Source: Saccharopolyspora hirsuta
GTDB lineage: Bacteria; Actinomycetota; Actinomycetes; Mycobacteriales; Pseudonocardiaceae
Assembly: GCF_008630535.1 (NCBI RefSeq)
Contig: NZ_VWPH01000005.1
Coordinates: forward strand, 1-64,000
Reading direction: 5' to 3'
Length of the DNA stretch: 64,000 bases
How positions within the stretch are numbered: position 1 is the first letter of the stretch; each line of letters opens with the position of its first letter. The translations under genes and the position numbers were made by a program. This document shows, piece by piece, positions 52,574-61,042 of the stretch. The notes beneath the pieces are model-generated. The model saw nothing but the letters and a program-made list of their open reading frames with translations, had not been told where the DNA came from and did no database searches.

Positions 52574-53236
52574 ATGCCTCGCATGGGTTTCCCGGAGCGG
52601 ACCACCACCGGCTACACCGACCGCAGGCACGCCGGGCAGGTCCTGGCCCAGCGGATGAGCGGGCTGGAGCTGGTCGACCCCGTCGTGCTCGGCCTGGCCC
52701 GCGGTGGGGTGCCGGTCGCGGCGGAGGTCGCGCGGGTGCTCGGGGCGCCGCTGCGGGTGTGCGTGGCGCGCAAGATCGGCGCCCCGAGCCAGCCGGAGCT
52801 GGCGGTGGGGGCGGTGACGGCCGACGGTCCGGCCAGCTACGACCCGCACCTGGTGCGCTCGTTCCACCTGGACGAGCAGACCCTGCAGGCCGCGTGCGAG
52901 CGCGAGCGGGCGGAGGCCCGGCGCCGGGAGCAGCTGTTCCAGCGCGGTGAGCCGCTGCCGCTGACCGGCCGCGACGTGGTGCTGGTCGACGACGGCCTGG
53001 CCACGGGCGCGACGGCCCGGGCGGCGGTGCGGATGCTGCGCGAGTCCGAACCGCGCAACGTGGTGCTCGCGGTCCCGGTGGGCTCGCCGGACGCGGTGGC
53101 CCTGCTGCGCAAGGAGGCGGACGTGGTGGTCTGCGTGCTGCAGCCGGTCGGCTTCGCCGCGGTGGGGCAGTGGTACCGCGACTTCAGGGCGACCACGGAC
53201 GAGGAGATCCACGGCATCCTCGCCGAGTTCGCCTGA
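52574..53236 (+). CDS. Phosphoribosyltransferase-fold protein
   Basis: 220 aa. PRPP-binding motif VVLVDDGLATGATARAAV (about 135-152), with RGGVPVAAEVA and ARKIGAPSQPELAVGAV typical of the predicted phosphoribosyltransferases that often neighbour hydrolases or stress proteins. Base specificity unknown. AGGCGAGCG before the ATG is a modest ribosome site. A hairpin follows at once. Confidence 0.88.
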   Translation: MPRMGFPERTTTGYTDRRHAGQVLAQRMSGLELVDPVVLGLARGGVPVAAEVARVLGAPLRVCVARKIGAPSQPELAVGAVTADGPASYDPHLVRSFHLDEQTLQAACERERAEARRREQLFQRGEPLPLTGRDVVLVDDGLATGATARAAVRMLRESEPRNVVLAVPVGSPDAVALLRKEADVVVCVLQPVGFAAVGQWYRDFRATTDEEIHGILAEFA

Positions 53237-53240
53237 TCCC

Positions 53241-53269
53241 CCTTGCTGGGGCGGACCGCACCAGCAAGG
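53241..53269 (+). terminator. Terminator of the phosphoribosyltransferase gene
   Basis: Perfect nine-base arms CCTTGCTGG / CCAGCAAGG with an 11-base loop, four bases past the stop. Confidence 0.8.
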
Positions 53270-53285
53270 CTCCGCAAGAGTCATT

Positions 53286-53315
53286 TGCATCTGTGGTTTC
53301 AGTGTCAATCGAAAG
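53286..53315 (+). repeat. TTCAGTGT element, copy C
   Basis: TTGCATCTGTGGT then TTCAGTGT (53298-53305) then CAATCGAAAG. It shares GCATCT and the core with copy A, and TGGTTTCAGTGT with copy D. Confidence 0.5.
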
Positions 53316-53569
53316 AACCGCTCCGCAGTTGGCCGCACCCGCCCAGAAGTCCAGACCGAAGACCGCTATGACCGGGGGAGGGGCCCGTCGCCTCGAAGCT
53401 CCCGATGTACCTGCGGGAGCGCCCTGCAGGCGAAGGGGAGGCCAACGACTGTTGCCCTCGGCGCCGCGTGCTGGTGGGAGGAGCGGAGAGCGCTCGCGGC
53501 GAGGGGTGGGGCCGCTCTGAGGTGGATCTCTCCCGGCACATCCGGAGCACGACCAGCATTGACTTTGAT

Positions 53570-53605
53570 TGTCTCTCTGGTTTCAGTGTCCACCAAAATT
53601 AATCC
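53570..53605 (+). repeat. TTCAGTGT element, copy D
   Basis: TCTCTGGT then TTCAGTGT (53582-53589) then CCACCAAAATTAATCC. The TTAATCC end matches copy B (TTTAATCC). About 180 bases upstream of the 53770 gene. Confidence 0.5.
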
Positions 53606-53769
53606 TCCGGATCAGCTTGCACCAACCCCGGCCCGGACGCGATAACCTCAGCTGCACCTGCTCCTGCGTTGCGGAGTCCTGGGGATCGGGTGGTTCGCCG
53701 CCACCGGTTGGGGGTCTTCGGGCGCGTCGGGGTGGAGTTGGGCATCGGTTTCGGGTTGATTGGGTCGCT

Positions 53770-54174
53770 ATGACTTCCGCTGGACATTCCGAGAGCACGC
53801 CGTCGCAGGCGGGTAGGCACGCGCCACCTCGGCGGTCGGGGACGAGACGGGGTGAGGAATCCGGCGAGCAGGGGTACTCGGCCGAGGTCGCCTGGCAGGT
53901 GGGCGAGGCGACGGTGGCGCTGGGCGAGCGGTTGCGGGATCCGTCGGTGCCGCACGACGTGCCGGAGATCGAGCGGGTCATGCGCGGGTTCTCGCTGACC
54001 GTGGAGGGCATGTCCGCCGGGGTCGGCGGGGTCACGGAGTGGTTGCGGGCGGCCGGGCACGTCGGTCCGCTGTCGGGGCACGCGAGCGTGATGGCGGAGC
54101 GGTTGTCGCACATCGGCAAGGAGCTGACCCGGTTGGCGGAGGCGATCGAGAAGGCGCAGAAGCGGGCGAGCTGA
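53770..54174 (+). CDS. Small hypothetical protein
   Basis: 134 aa. A basic, Ser/Gly-rich N-terminal third (disordered), then a helical region (about 40-134) with VAWQVGEATVALGERLRD and LSHIGKELTRLAEAIEKAQ. No family recognised. A terminator is fused to its stop codon, supporting a real gene. Upstream in-frame extension crosses intergenic DNA, so ATG 53770 is used, although its ribosome site is weak. Confidence 0.65.
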   Translation: MTSAGHSESTPSQAGRHAPPRRSGTRRGEESGEQGYSAEVAWQVGEATVALGERLRDPSVPHDVPEIERVMRGFSLTVEGMSAGVGGVTEWLRAAGHVGPLSGHASVMAERLSHIGKELTRLAEAIEKAQKRAS

Positions 54175-54194
54175 GCCGGGCGGTCCGGCTCAGC
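54170..54194 (+). terminator. Terminator overlapping a stop codon
   Basis: Perfect ten-base arms GCTGAGCCGG / CCGGCTCAGC with a five-base loop. The TGA of the 53770 gene lies inside the left arm. Confidence 0.8.
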
Positions 54195-54340
54195 GGGGTG
54201 GGTGTGCTCGGCGTTGCCGGGCTGCTCAGTATGTTGGTGCTTGCATCGCGGCTGCGGTGATCGAGTTGTGCTGGTCCGCGGCTCTCCGGTGTTGGGGGTG
54301 CGCGGGCGGGGCTGGTGCGTGTGGGTGTGGAGGTGGCCCT

Positions 54341-56725
54341 GTGGTTCGCGGCAGTGTCGGTGATTCCTCTGCCGCCTTCGATTCGCTGTTCAGCGAGGTG
54401 TTCTCCGGGGCGGACGGGGCAACGGCCGCGGAGCGCTCGTTCACGTTGGGCTCGTTGCTGGACGAGCAGGCGCACGAGGTGGTGTCGAAGGCGGTTCGGG
54501 CCACTGTGGACTGGGGTGGTCGGGAGCTGGACAGCGCGCACCTGCTGTGGGCGGTGACGCAGGTTCCGGCGACGGCCGAGCTGCTGGTGTCCTCCGGGGT
54601 CCGGGTGGAGGAGCTGGCCGCTGCGGTGCGCTCGGCGGTGGTCGGGCAGGAGCTGTCGGGTGCGGGGCGGCCGGTGCTGTCCTCGGCGGCGCGGCGGGCG
54701 TTGCTGGGGGCTTATCAGCAGGCGTTGAGCGAGGGCGCTGATGTGGTCGGGGCGCGGCACGTGGTGCTGGGGCTGGCGGCGGATGCGGATTCGGTGGCGG
54801 GTCGGGCGTTGGCGCGGGCGATCGAGTTGGGTGATCGGGGTGGGGCTGGGTCGGTGTTGAGCGTGACGCCGCGGCTGGACGAGTTCGGGTTGGACCTGAC
54901 CGAGCTGGCGCGGGCCGGTCGGTTGGACCCGGTGGTGGGCCGGGACGCCGAGATCGAGCAGGCGATCGAGGTGCTGGGGCGGCGGTCGAAGAACAACCCG
55001 GTGTTCGTGGGTGATCCGGGGGTGGGCAAGACGGCGATCGTGGAGGGGCTGGCCCGGCGGATCGTCGAGGGCGCGGTGCCGTGGTCGTTGGCGGATGTGC
55101 GGGTGGTGTCGCTGGACCTGGCCGGGATGGTGGCCGGGGCGAAGTACCGGGGTGAGTTCGAGCAGCGGTTCCGGGACGTGATGGCCGAGATCCGGGCGAA
55201 CCGGGACAGCGTGCTGGTGTTCATCGACGAGCTGCACAGCATCGTGGGTGCTGGTGCCGGTGAGGGGTCGATGGATGCGGGCACGATGCTCAAGCCCGCG
55301 TTGGCGCGCGGTGAGCTGCGGTTGATCGGGGCGACGACGGTCGAGGAGTACCGCAAGCACGTGGAGAGGGATCCGGCGTTGGAGCGCCGGTTCGCGCCGA
55401 TCATGGTGGAGGAGCCGTCGGTGGCCGACACGGTGGTGGTGCTGGAGGGGTTGCGGGAGCGCTACCAGCGGCACCACCGGGTGCGCATCGATGATTCGGC
55501 GCTGTCGGCGGCGGCGGAGTTGTCGCAGCGCTACATCGCGGACCGGTTCTTGCCGGACAAGGCGGTGGACCTGCTGGACCAGGCGTGTTCGCGGGTGCGG
55601 TTGCGGCGCGGTGGTGAGGTGCGGGAGTCGGCGGTGTTCGAGCCGACGGTGGTGGCCGATGACGTGGCCGACGTGGTGGCGTCGCGGACCGGGATTCCGG
55701 TGGCGGACGTCAGCGCGGCGGATGTGGAGCGGTTGCTGGGGTTGGAGGAGCAGCTGCGGTCGCGGGTGGTGGGGCAGGACGCGGCGGTGGCGGCGGTGGC
55801 CGAGGCGGTGCGCCGGGCGCGGGCGGGGTTGGCGGATCCGGACCGGCCGATCGGGAGCTTCCTGTTCCTGGGGCCGACGGGGGTGGGCAAGACGGAGTTG
55901 GCGCGGGCGTTGGCGCACGCGTTGTTCGGGGACGTGCAGCGGTTGTTGCGGTTGGACATGGGGGAGTTCCAGGAGAAGCACACGGTGTCGCGGCTGGTGG
56001 GGGCGCCGCCGGGGTACGTGGGGTACGGGGAGGCCGGTCAGCTGACCGATCGGGTGCGGCGGCAGCCGTACTCGGTGGTGCTGCTGGACGAGGTGGAGAA
56101 GGCGCACCCGGATGTGTTCAACACGTTGTTGCAGGTGTTGGACGCGGGGCGGTTGACCGATGCGCAGGGTCGGTTGGTGGACTTCCGCAACGTGGTGGTG
56201 ATCATGACCTCGAACATCGGGGCGGATCGGATCGTGGATGCCGGTGCCGATGCGGGGGAGTCGGCGTTGGTGGTGCTGGAGGAGTTGCGGGCGTTCTTCC
56301 GGCCGGAGTTCATCAACCGGATTGATGATGTGGTGGTGTTCCGGCCGTTGGCGGGGGAGCAGTTGCGGCGGATCGCGTCGTTGTTGTTGGAGCGGACGGC
56401 GGCGCAGCTGTCGGCCAAGGGCGTGCGGTTGGTGGTGTCGGATGCGGGGTTGGACTGGTTGGTGGAGCGGGGGTACCAGCCGGAGTTCGGGGCGCGGCCG
56501 TTGCGGCGGGTGATCGCGCGGGAGCTGGACAACCGGTTGGCGTCGATGGTGCTGGGTGGTTCGGTGTCGGCGGGTGATCAGGTGTCGGTGGACGTGGTGG
56601 ACGGGGAGTTGTCGTTGGTGGTGTCGACGGTGTGGGAGCCGGTGTCGGGTGGTCGGCACGCGGCGCCGAGCGGTCCGGTGGAGGTGGTGCGGGAGCCGGT
56701 TCAGCGGCACAGCGTGTTCGGGTGA
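54341..56725 (+). CDS. Hsp100/Clp ATPase lacking M-domain and ClpP loop
   Basis: 794 aa. Clp_N domain (about 25-150), AAA-1 with Walker A GDPGVGKT (about 224) and AAA-2 with GPTGVGKT (about 511), YVGYGEAG pore loop and C-terminal D2-small domain. Between the AAA modules, RVRLRRGGEVRESAVFEPTVVADD runs through where ClpB or ClpC carry a coiled-coil middle domain, so none is present. After MTSNIG I see no (I/L/V)GF-type ClpP-binding loop. GTG 54341 follows GGAGG at seven bases. It is rich in TTG and G-ending codons, unlike its neighbours. Confidence 0.88.
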   Translation: MVRGSVGDSSAAFDSLFSEVFSGADGATAAERSFTLGSLLDEQAHEVVSKAVRATVDWGGRELDSAHLLWAVTQVPATAELLVSSGVRVEELAAAVRSAVVGQELSGAGRPVLSSAARRALLGAYQQALSEGADVVGARHVVLGLAADADSVAGRALARAIELGDRGGAGSVLSVTPRLDEFGLDLTELARAGRLDPVVGRDAEIEQAIEVLGRRSKNNPVFVGDPGVGKTAIVEGLARRIVEGAVPWSLADVRVVSLDLAGMVAGAKYRGEFEQRFRDVMAEIRANRDSVLVFIDELHSIVGAGAGEGSMDAGTMLKPALARGELRLIGATTVEEYRKHVERDPALERRFAPIMVEEPSVADTVVVLEGLRERYQRHHRVRIDDSALSAAAELSQRYIADRFLPDKAVDLLDQACSRVRLRRGGEVRESAVFEPTVVADDVADVVASRTGIPVADVSAADVERLLGLEEQLRSRVVGQDAAVAAVAEAVRRARAGLADPDRPIGSFLFLGPTGVGKTELARALAHALFGDVQRLLRLDMGEFQEKHTVSRLVGAPPGYVGYGEAGQLTDRVRRQPYSVVLLDEVEKAHPDVFNTLLQVLDAGRLTDAQGRLVDFRNVVVIMTSNIGADRIVDAGADAGESALVVLEELRAFFRPEFINRIDDVVVFRPLAGEQLRRIASLLLERTAAQLSAKGVRLVVSDAGLDWLVERGYQPEFGARPLRRVIARELDNRLASMVLGGSVSAGDQVSVDVVDGELSLVVSTVWEPVSGGRHAAPSGPVEVVREPVQRHSVFG

Positions 56726-56740
56726 GCGGTCACGCTGTGC
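56707..56740 (+). terminator. Terminator of the Hsp100 gene
   Basis: Ten-base perfect arms GCACAGCGTG / CACGCTGTGC with a 14-base loop; the left arm is inside the last codons and the stop is in the loop. Confidence 0.65.
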
Positions 56741-56987
56741 TGCGGGTGGTGGGGCGCGTTTGGGGTGTGAGGGTCGTTTGGTGGGGTTGGCGGCTGCTGG
56801 TAGTGGTGGGCCAGGGCCTGGTTGTCACACGAACGTGGTGAGCCTTGTTGGGTTGGCTGGTGGCTCTTACGGTGGGGGTTGCGGTTGAGCAGCCGCCACG
56901 GAGCACCTCTTGCGTGGAGCGCAGCGACGAGTTCTGGGCCCGTGGCCGAAGTCGGACCGTCGATTCGCGAGTTCAGGGGGAGGTAGC

Positions 56988-57446
56988 GTGATCGTCTCCA
57001 GATCCGGTATGCGTCCGGTCGCGTGGGCCGGGAGTGGTCCTGCGATCGTCGCGCCGCGGGCGCCGGTGGATCCGGTGATCGGGCACGGTTGTTCGTCGGC
57101 GTTGCGGTTGGCGGTGGAGTGGCCGGCCTCGGGTGTGGTGGTGGTGCGCATCGGGGGTGAGATCGATCTGGCCACGGTGCCGAGGTTGACGGAGTTGATC
57201 CGGCAGCGGTTGACCGCGGCGGCGTTGCGGACGGTGGTGCTGGATCTGTCGGAGGTGTCGTTCGCCAGCAGTGCTGCGGTGGAGTTGTTGTTGCACGTGC
57301 AGCGGCGTGCTGAGCATCGCGGTGTGGGGTTGCTGGTGGTTCCGGGTGGTGGTGCGGTGTGGCGGTTGTTGGTGGTGGCGGGGTTGCGGGATCGGTTCGC
57401 GTGCCGGGACAGCGCGGCGGAGGCGGTCAGCGAGGCGCGCAGTTGA
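56988..57446 (+). CDS. STAS-domain anti-sigma factor antagonist
   Basis: 152 aa. A 40-residue leader, then a STAS domain (about 45-145): VVRIGGEIDLATVPRLTELI and VVLDLSEVSFASSAAVELLL, where the Ser pair in FASSAA is the usual phosphorylation site. Such proteins release a sigma factor from a kinase anti-sigma factor. No anti-sigma gene is adjacent. GTG 56988 follows GGGGGAGG; ATG 57009 is possible. Its last 20 bases overlap the end of the GH5 gene. Confidence 0.88.
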   Translation: MIVSRSGMRPVAWAGSGPAIVAPRAPVDPVIGHGCSSALRLAVEWPASGVVVVRIGGEIDLATVPRLTELIRQRLTAAALRTVVLDLSEVSFASSAAVELLLHVQRRAEHRGVGLLVVPGGGAVWRLLVVAGLRDRFACRDSAAEAVSEARS

Positions 57447-58620
57447 GGGTGCAGCGGGTGCTGGCGGCGACGTGGTCGGCCAGGGGCGCCCAGGTGCCGT
57501 CGGGGTTGTAGGGGCCCCAGGTGCCGGGGTCGTTGGACCAGTACCACCAGCCGACGCCTGCTCGGCGGGCTTCGGCGAGCACGTCGTCGACGTAGTCCAG
57601 GGCGCCGGGTTTGGTGGCGTCGAGGCCGAATTCGCCGATGACCATGGGCATGTTGAGGCGGCGTGCGGTGGCGGTGTTGTCGGCGAACCACTTGCGGAGG
57701 GTTTCGCGGGTGAGGGTGCGGGTGATGCCGGTGTAGGACTGGCCGGTGTCGAGCAGCAGCGGGTAGAGGTGCGGGGCGTAGGCGAGGCGGGGTTGGCCGG
57801 GGCGGGGGTCGGTGAGCTCGGGCAGGGCTGAGGGGATGAGTGCTTGGTTGACGCCGAAGGCCTGGGGTTCGACGAAGATCCAGCGGGTGGGGTCGACTTC
57901 GCGGATGGCGTCGATGGTGCGCTGGTAGAGCGGTGCGAGGTGGTTCTTCTCGAAGAAGGGCCAGGGGACGCTGCCGCCCCAGGGTTCGTTGAACAGGTCG
58001 TAGCCGAGGACGCGGTCGTCGGTGGCGTAGCGCTGGGCGACGTGCTGCCAGGCGGCGGTGAAGTGCTCGGCGAGTTCGGGGTGTTGTCCGGTGGTGCCCC
58101 AGAAGTGGTCGAAGGCGCGCATGACGCCGGGTTGGAGGTAGGTCAGCGGCCAGGGGTCTTGGAGGGTGGCGGGGAGTCCGTCGAAGTGGCTGGCCCAGGC
58201 GGGGGCGCCGCCGTTGCGGCCGGTGCCGGTGACGGCCGGGCCCCAGAGGTCTTGGTGCATGTCGAGGACGACGTGCATGCCGGCGCGGTCGTAGGCGGCG
58301 ATGCGTTCGGTGATGTCGTCGAGGTAGGCGTCGTCGTAGCGGCCGGGTTCGGGTTCCACTTTGGACCAGTAGATGAGCAGGCGGACGGAGTTGGAGCCGA
58401 TCTTGTCTGCTTCGGCGGTGATGTCGGCGGGGGTGGTCCAGGGCATGGCGTCGGGTGAGTCCTTGGAGCTGTGCCCGTTGTTGAAGCCGTGCGGGATGAG
58501 GGGGTTGCCGTCGAGGTCGGTGAGGGGTCGGGGGTTGTCGGTGGCCCAGGCGGGTGTGGCTGCGGTGAGGGTGAGGGCGAACGCGGCCAGGGTGGTGGTC
58601 CAGCGGCGGCGGTGGGTCAT
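57427..58620 (-). CDS. Secreted endoglycoceramidase-like GH5 hydrolase
   Basis: 397 aa. Signal peptide (1-26, cleavage after TPAWA), then a GH5 catalytic domain. Acid/base E212 in DLFNEPWGG; nucleophile E330 in IGEFGLDA. The segments DMHQDLWGPAV, LQPGVMRAFDHFWGTTGQHPEL and FVEPQAFGVNQ match my memory of rhodococcal endoglycoceramidases rather than plain cellulases. About 90 residues shorter: the C-terminal beta-sandwich seems absent. A TACCGT hexamer lies eight bases before the ATG. Confidence 0.87.
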   Translation of the reverse strand: MTHRRRWTTTLAAFALTLTAATPAWATDNPRPLTDLDGNPLIPHGFNNGHSSKDSPDAMPWTTPADITAEADKIGSNSVRLLIYWSKVEPEPGRYDDAYLDDITERIAAYDRAGMHVVLDMHQDLWGPAVTGTGRNGGAPAWASHFDGLPATLQDPWPLTYLQPGVMRAFDHFWGTTGQHPELAEHFTAAWQHVAQRYATDDRVLGYDLFNEPWGGSVPWPFFEKNHLAPLYQRTIDAIREVDPTRWIFVEPQAFGVNQALIPSALPELTDPRPGQPRLAYAPHLYPLLLDTGQSYTGITRTLTRETLRKWFADNTATARRLNMPMVIGEFGLDATKPGALDYVDDVLAEARRAGVGWWYWSNDPGTWGPYNPDGTWAPLADHVAASTRCTLNCAPR

Positions 58621-58838
58621 GGTCGGCGACGGTAGTGGAACCACCACAGAATGTGAAGATGATTCACGAATGCGGAGGAGTCGCTGACCTGCACGGCAAC
58701 TCGTTCGATCGCGCGGCGGACTGAGCCCGGCCGACCGGTCGTGCTGGAGCCGCCTGGCCGCGTTGAGCGCCAACCCGGCGGCGATGATCTCGATCTCGTG
58801 GGCGGACCGGGGTCCCGGGGCCGTCGGGGCGGCTCGTC

Positions 58839-58844
58839 TAGGCT
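58839..58844 (+). promoter_or_regulatory. -10-like TAGGCT of thyA
   Basis: TAGGCT ends seven bases before the thyA ATG (58852), with no ribosome site; probable leaderless mRNA. Same hexamer as before the DUF5313 gene. Confidence 0.5.
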
Positions 58845-58851
58845 CGGGGGT

Positions 58852-59649
58852 ATGCCGGACACGCAGTACGAAGACCTCCTCCGCCACGTGCTCGACGCGG
58901 GGGCCCGCAAGGACGACCGGACCGGCACGGGGACGCGGTCGATCTTCGGGCACCAGCTGCGCTACCGGCTCTCCGACGGTTTTCCGCTGATCACCACCAA
59001 GAAGGTCCACTTCCGCTCGATCGCCTACGAGCTGCTGTGGTTCCTGCGCGGGGACTCCAACGCCAGCTGGCTGCAGGAGCGCGGCGTGACCATCTGGGAC
59101 GAGTGGGCCGGACCCGACGGTGACCTCGGGCCGATCTACGGGGTGCAGTGGCGGTCGTGGCCGACGCCGGACGGCGGGTACGTCGACCAGATCAGCGAGG
59201 TGCTGCGCACGCTGCGGGAGAACCCCGATTCGCGGCGGATCATCGTCTCGGCCTGGAACGTGGCCGACATCCCGCGGATGGCGCTGCCGCCGTGCCACGC
59301 GTTCTTCCAGTTCTACGTGGCCGACGGGGAGTTGTCCTGCCAGCTGTACCAGCGCAGCGCGGACCTGTTCCTGGGGGTGCCGTTCAACATCGCCAGCTAC
59401 GCGCTGCTGACGCACATGATCGCCCAGCAGGTGGGGCTGGAGGTCGGTGACTTCATCTGGACCGGCGGCGACTGCCACATCTACGACAACCACGTGGAGC
59501 AGGTGCGCACGCAGCTGGCGCGCGAGGCGCGGCCGTTCCCGACGCTGCGGTTGGCACCGGCGGCGAGCCTGTTCGACTACACCTTCGAGCACTTCTCGGT
59601 GGAGGGTTACGACCCGCACCCCGGCATCAAGGCGCCGGTGGCGGTGTGA
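58852..59649 (+). CDS. thyA: Thymidylate synthase
   Basis: 265 aa, standard ThyA length. Nucleophile Cys in [12 protein letters not shown]; also [31 protein letters not shown] and GDCHIYDNH. Methylates dUMP with methylene-tetrahydrofolate. Its TGA overlaps the folA GTG (GTGTGA), linking thymidylate synthesis with dihydrofolate recycling. Confidence 0.98.
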   Translation: MPDTQYEDLLRHVLDAGARKDDRTGTGTRSIFGHQLRYRLSDGFPLITTKKVHFRSIAYELLWFLRGDSNASWLQERGVTIWDEWAGPDGDLGPIYGVQWRSWPTPDGGYVDQISEVLRTLRENPDSRRIIVSAWNVADIPRMALPPCHAFFQFYVADGELSCQLYQRSADLFLGVPFNIASYALLTHMIAQQVGLEVGDFIWTGGDCHIYDNHVEQVRTQLAREARPFPTLRLAPAASLFDYTFEHFSVEGYDPHPGIKAPVAV

Positions 59650-60107
59650 TCGGGCTGATCTGGGCGCAGTCGGTCACCGGTGTGATCGGCCGGGACGGGA
59701 CGATGCCCTGGCACCTGCCGGAGGACCTCAAGCACTTCCGGTCGGTGACGAGCGGGGCGACGGTGCTGATGGGACGGCGCACGTGGGAGTCGTTGCCGCC
59801 GCGGTTCCGGCCGTTGCCGGGGCGGCGCAACCTCGTGCTCTCGCGCACCCCGCAGGAGGGCGCGGAGACCTTCGCGGATCTGGAGCAGGCGCTGGCCGCG
59901 GTGTCCGGGGACGTGTGGGTGATGGGTGGTGCGGCGGTGTACCGGGCGGCGCTGCCGCTGGCGGACCGGATCGTGGTCACCGAGATCCGGGAGTCCTTCG
60001 AGGGCGACACCTACGCCCCGGAGGTGGGGCGGGCGCCGGATTCGGTCGGGCCGTGGCTGGAGTCCTCGACGGGGTTGCACTACCGGTTCCTGACCTGGGG
60101 CTGCTGA
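59646..60107 (+). CDS. folA: Dihydrofolate reductase
   Basis: 153 aa. [27 protein letters not shown] (split by the active-site loop) gives the WHLPED substrate motif; GRRTWESLP and [10 protein letters not shown] bind NADPH. Regenerates tetrahydrofolate for ThyA, with which it is translationally coupled. It converges on the SCO6745-like gene with no gap. Confidence 0.97.
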   Translation: MIGLIWAQSVTGVIGRDGTMPWHLPEDLKHFRSVTSGATVLMGRRTWESLPPRFRPLPGRRNLVLSRTPQEGAETFADLEQALAAVSGDVWVMGGAAVYRAALPLADRIVVTEIRESFEGDTYAPEVGRAPDSVGPWLESSTGLHYRFLTWGC

Positions 60108-60965
60108 TCACGGGCGGGTGAACCGCATTCCGATGCCCAGGGTGCTTCGGGGCGGCAGCACTCCGGCGCCGACGGCTTTGTCGAGCACCGGTCGCAGCAG
60201 TGCGGCGAGGGTGGCGGTGTCGGCTCCGAGGGCGCGCCAGGGGGTGGCTGCGAGTTCGTCGGTGCGGTGTTCGACGGCGGCGCGGACCTGGTGCCCGGTG
60301 TCGGTGGCCTGGCCGGATTCGTCGATCAAGCCGCGGGTGCGCAGGCGCTCGCGTGCGGCGTCCCACTGCTGCTGGCTCCAGCCGCGGCTGGTGAACACCT
60401 CGGGTGGTGCCGCCCCGACCGAGGCGAAGGAGACCAGGGATTCGACCGGGTCGAGGTCGTGGTCGCGCAGGGCGGTGAGGTGGCCGTCGCCGCGGTGCTC
60501 GCGCAGGATCGTCGCGGCCTGCCACAGCACGAGGTGCGGTTCGTCGGGCCAGGGTTGTGCGGTGTTGGCCGCGGCCAGCGGCCGGTCGTGCACGTCGGCG
60601 GCTTCGGCTGCCCGGCGGGCGAGCGCGGCGGCCTGGGGCAGCTGCGCGGGTGTGTCCCGGTAGAAGTGGTCGATCGCCGACAGTCGTGCGGTGAGGATCT
60701 GCTGCGGGGTGGCGGTGTTCCAGGCCGCGGGGATGTGTTCGGCGACCATGTGCGGGTCGAAGCTGTAGAAGGCGGTGGTGACGGTGTCGGCGTCGACCGC
60801 GCCCAGGGGTGCGGCGCGCCAGGCGAAGTAGCTGGGCCAGCGCGTCTCGACCCGGTAGCCCAGGCGCTGGGCGTGGTCGAAGGCGACGGGTGCGTAGTAC
60901 AGGACCGCGTGGATGGGTTCCAGCAGCCACCACATCTGGCGGGCGGTGGCGATCTCCTGGCTCAT
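60108..60965 (-). CDS. SCO6745 family protein
   Basis: 285 aa. Pattern ARQMWWLLEPIHAVLYYAPVAFDHAQRLGYR, SYFAWRAAPLG and AFYSFDPHMVAEHIPAAW is that of the actinobacterial SCO6745 family. The C-terminal third (RGWSQQQWDAARERLRTRGLIDESGQATDTG) looks like a winged-helix. Function unknown; possible one-component regulator or small-molecule binder. GGGAGG ribosome site. Divergent from a TetR gene across twin operators. Confidence 0.85.
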   Translation of the reverse strand: MSQEIATARQMWWLLEPIHAVLYYAPVAFDHAQRLGYRVETRWPSYFAWRAAPLGAVDADTVTTAFYSFDPHMVAEHIPAAWNTATPQQILTARLSAIDHFYRDTPAQLPQAAALARRAAEAADVHDRPLAAANTAQPWPDEPHLVLWQAATILREHRGDGHLTALRDHDLDPVESLVSFASVGAAPPEVFTSRGWSQQQWDAARERLRTRGLIDESGQATDTGHQVRAAVEHRTDELAATPWRALGADTATLAALLRPVLDKAVGAGVLPPRSTLGIGMRFTRP

Positions 60966-60981
60966 GGGGCCTCCCGATCAG

Positions 60982-61004
60982 GCATCTTGTCATTGGCAAG
61001 ATGC
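60982..61004. promoter_or_regulatory. TetR-type operator, site 1
   Basis: GCATCTTG-N7-CAAGATGC, perfect eight-base arms. Half-sites match site 2, whose centre is 34 bp away. Confidence 0.8.
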
Positions 61005-61018
61005 CGGTGCCGATCCGG

Positions 61019-61036
61019 TCTTGTCAATGGCAAGAT
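61019..61036. promoter_or_regulatory. TetR-type operator, site 2
   Basis: TCTTG-TCAATGG-CAAGA, sharing TCTTGTCAnTGGCAAGA with site 1. It contains TTGACA on the minus strand (a -35 for the SCO6745 gene). On the plus strand CAAGAT ends six bases before the TetR GTG, so TetR would cover both promoters. Confidence 0.78.
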
Positions 61037-61042
61037 GGGGGC

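Larger units (their letters stand above)
53237..53769. other. Intergenic region with two TTCAGTGT elements
   Basis: About 530 bases with no convincing gene. It starts with a terminator, holds two copies of the dispersed element (C and D), and has a TTGACT -35-like hexamer at 53559-53564. Open frames crossing it change composition and lack ribosome sites. It may be the promoter area of the 53770 gene or the remains of a lost gene. Confidence 0.5.

Noticed and set aside
54032-56710. 892-residue open frame on the minus strand
   Set aside because: Exact antisense of the Hsp100 gene; the product is His/Arg/Pro-rich without any domain, an artefact of G-ending codons on the other strand.
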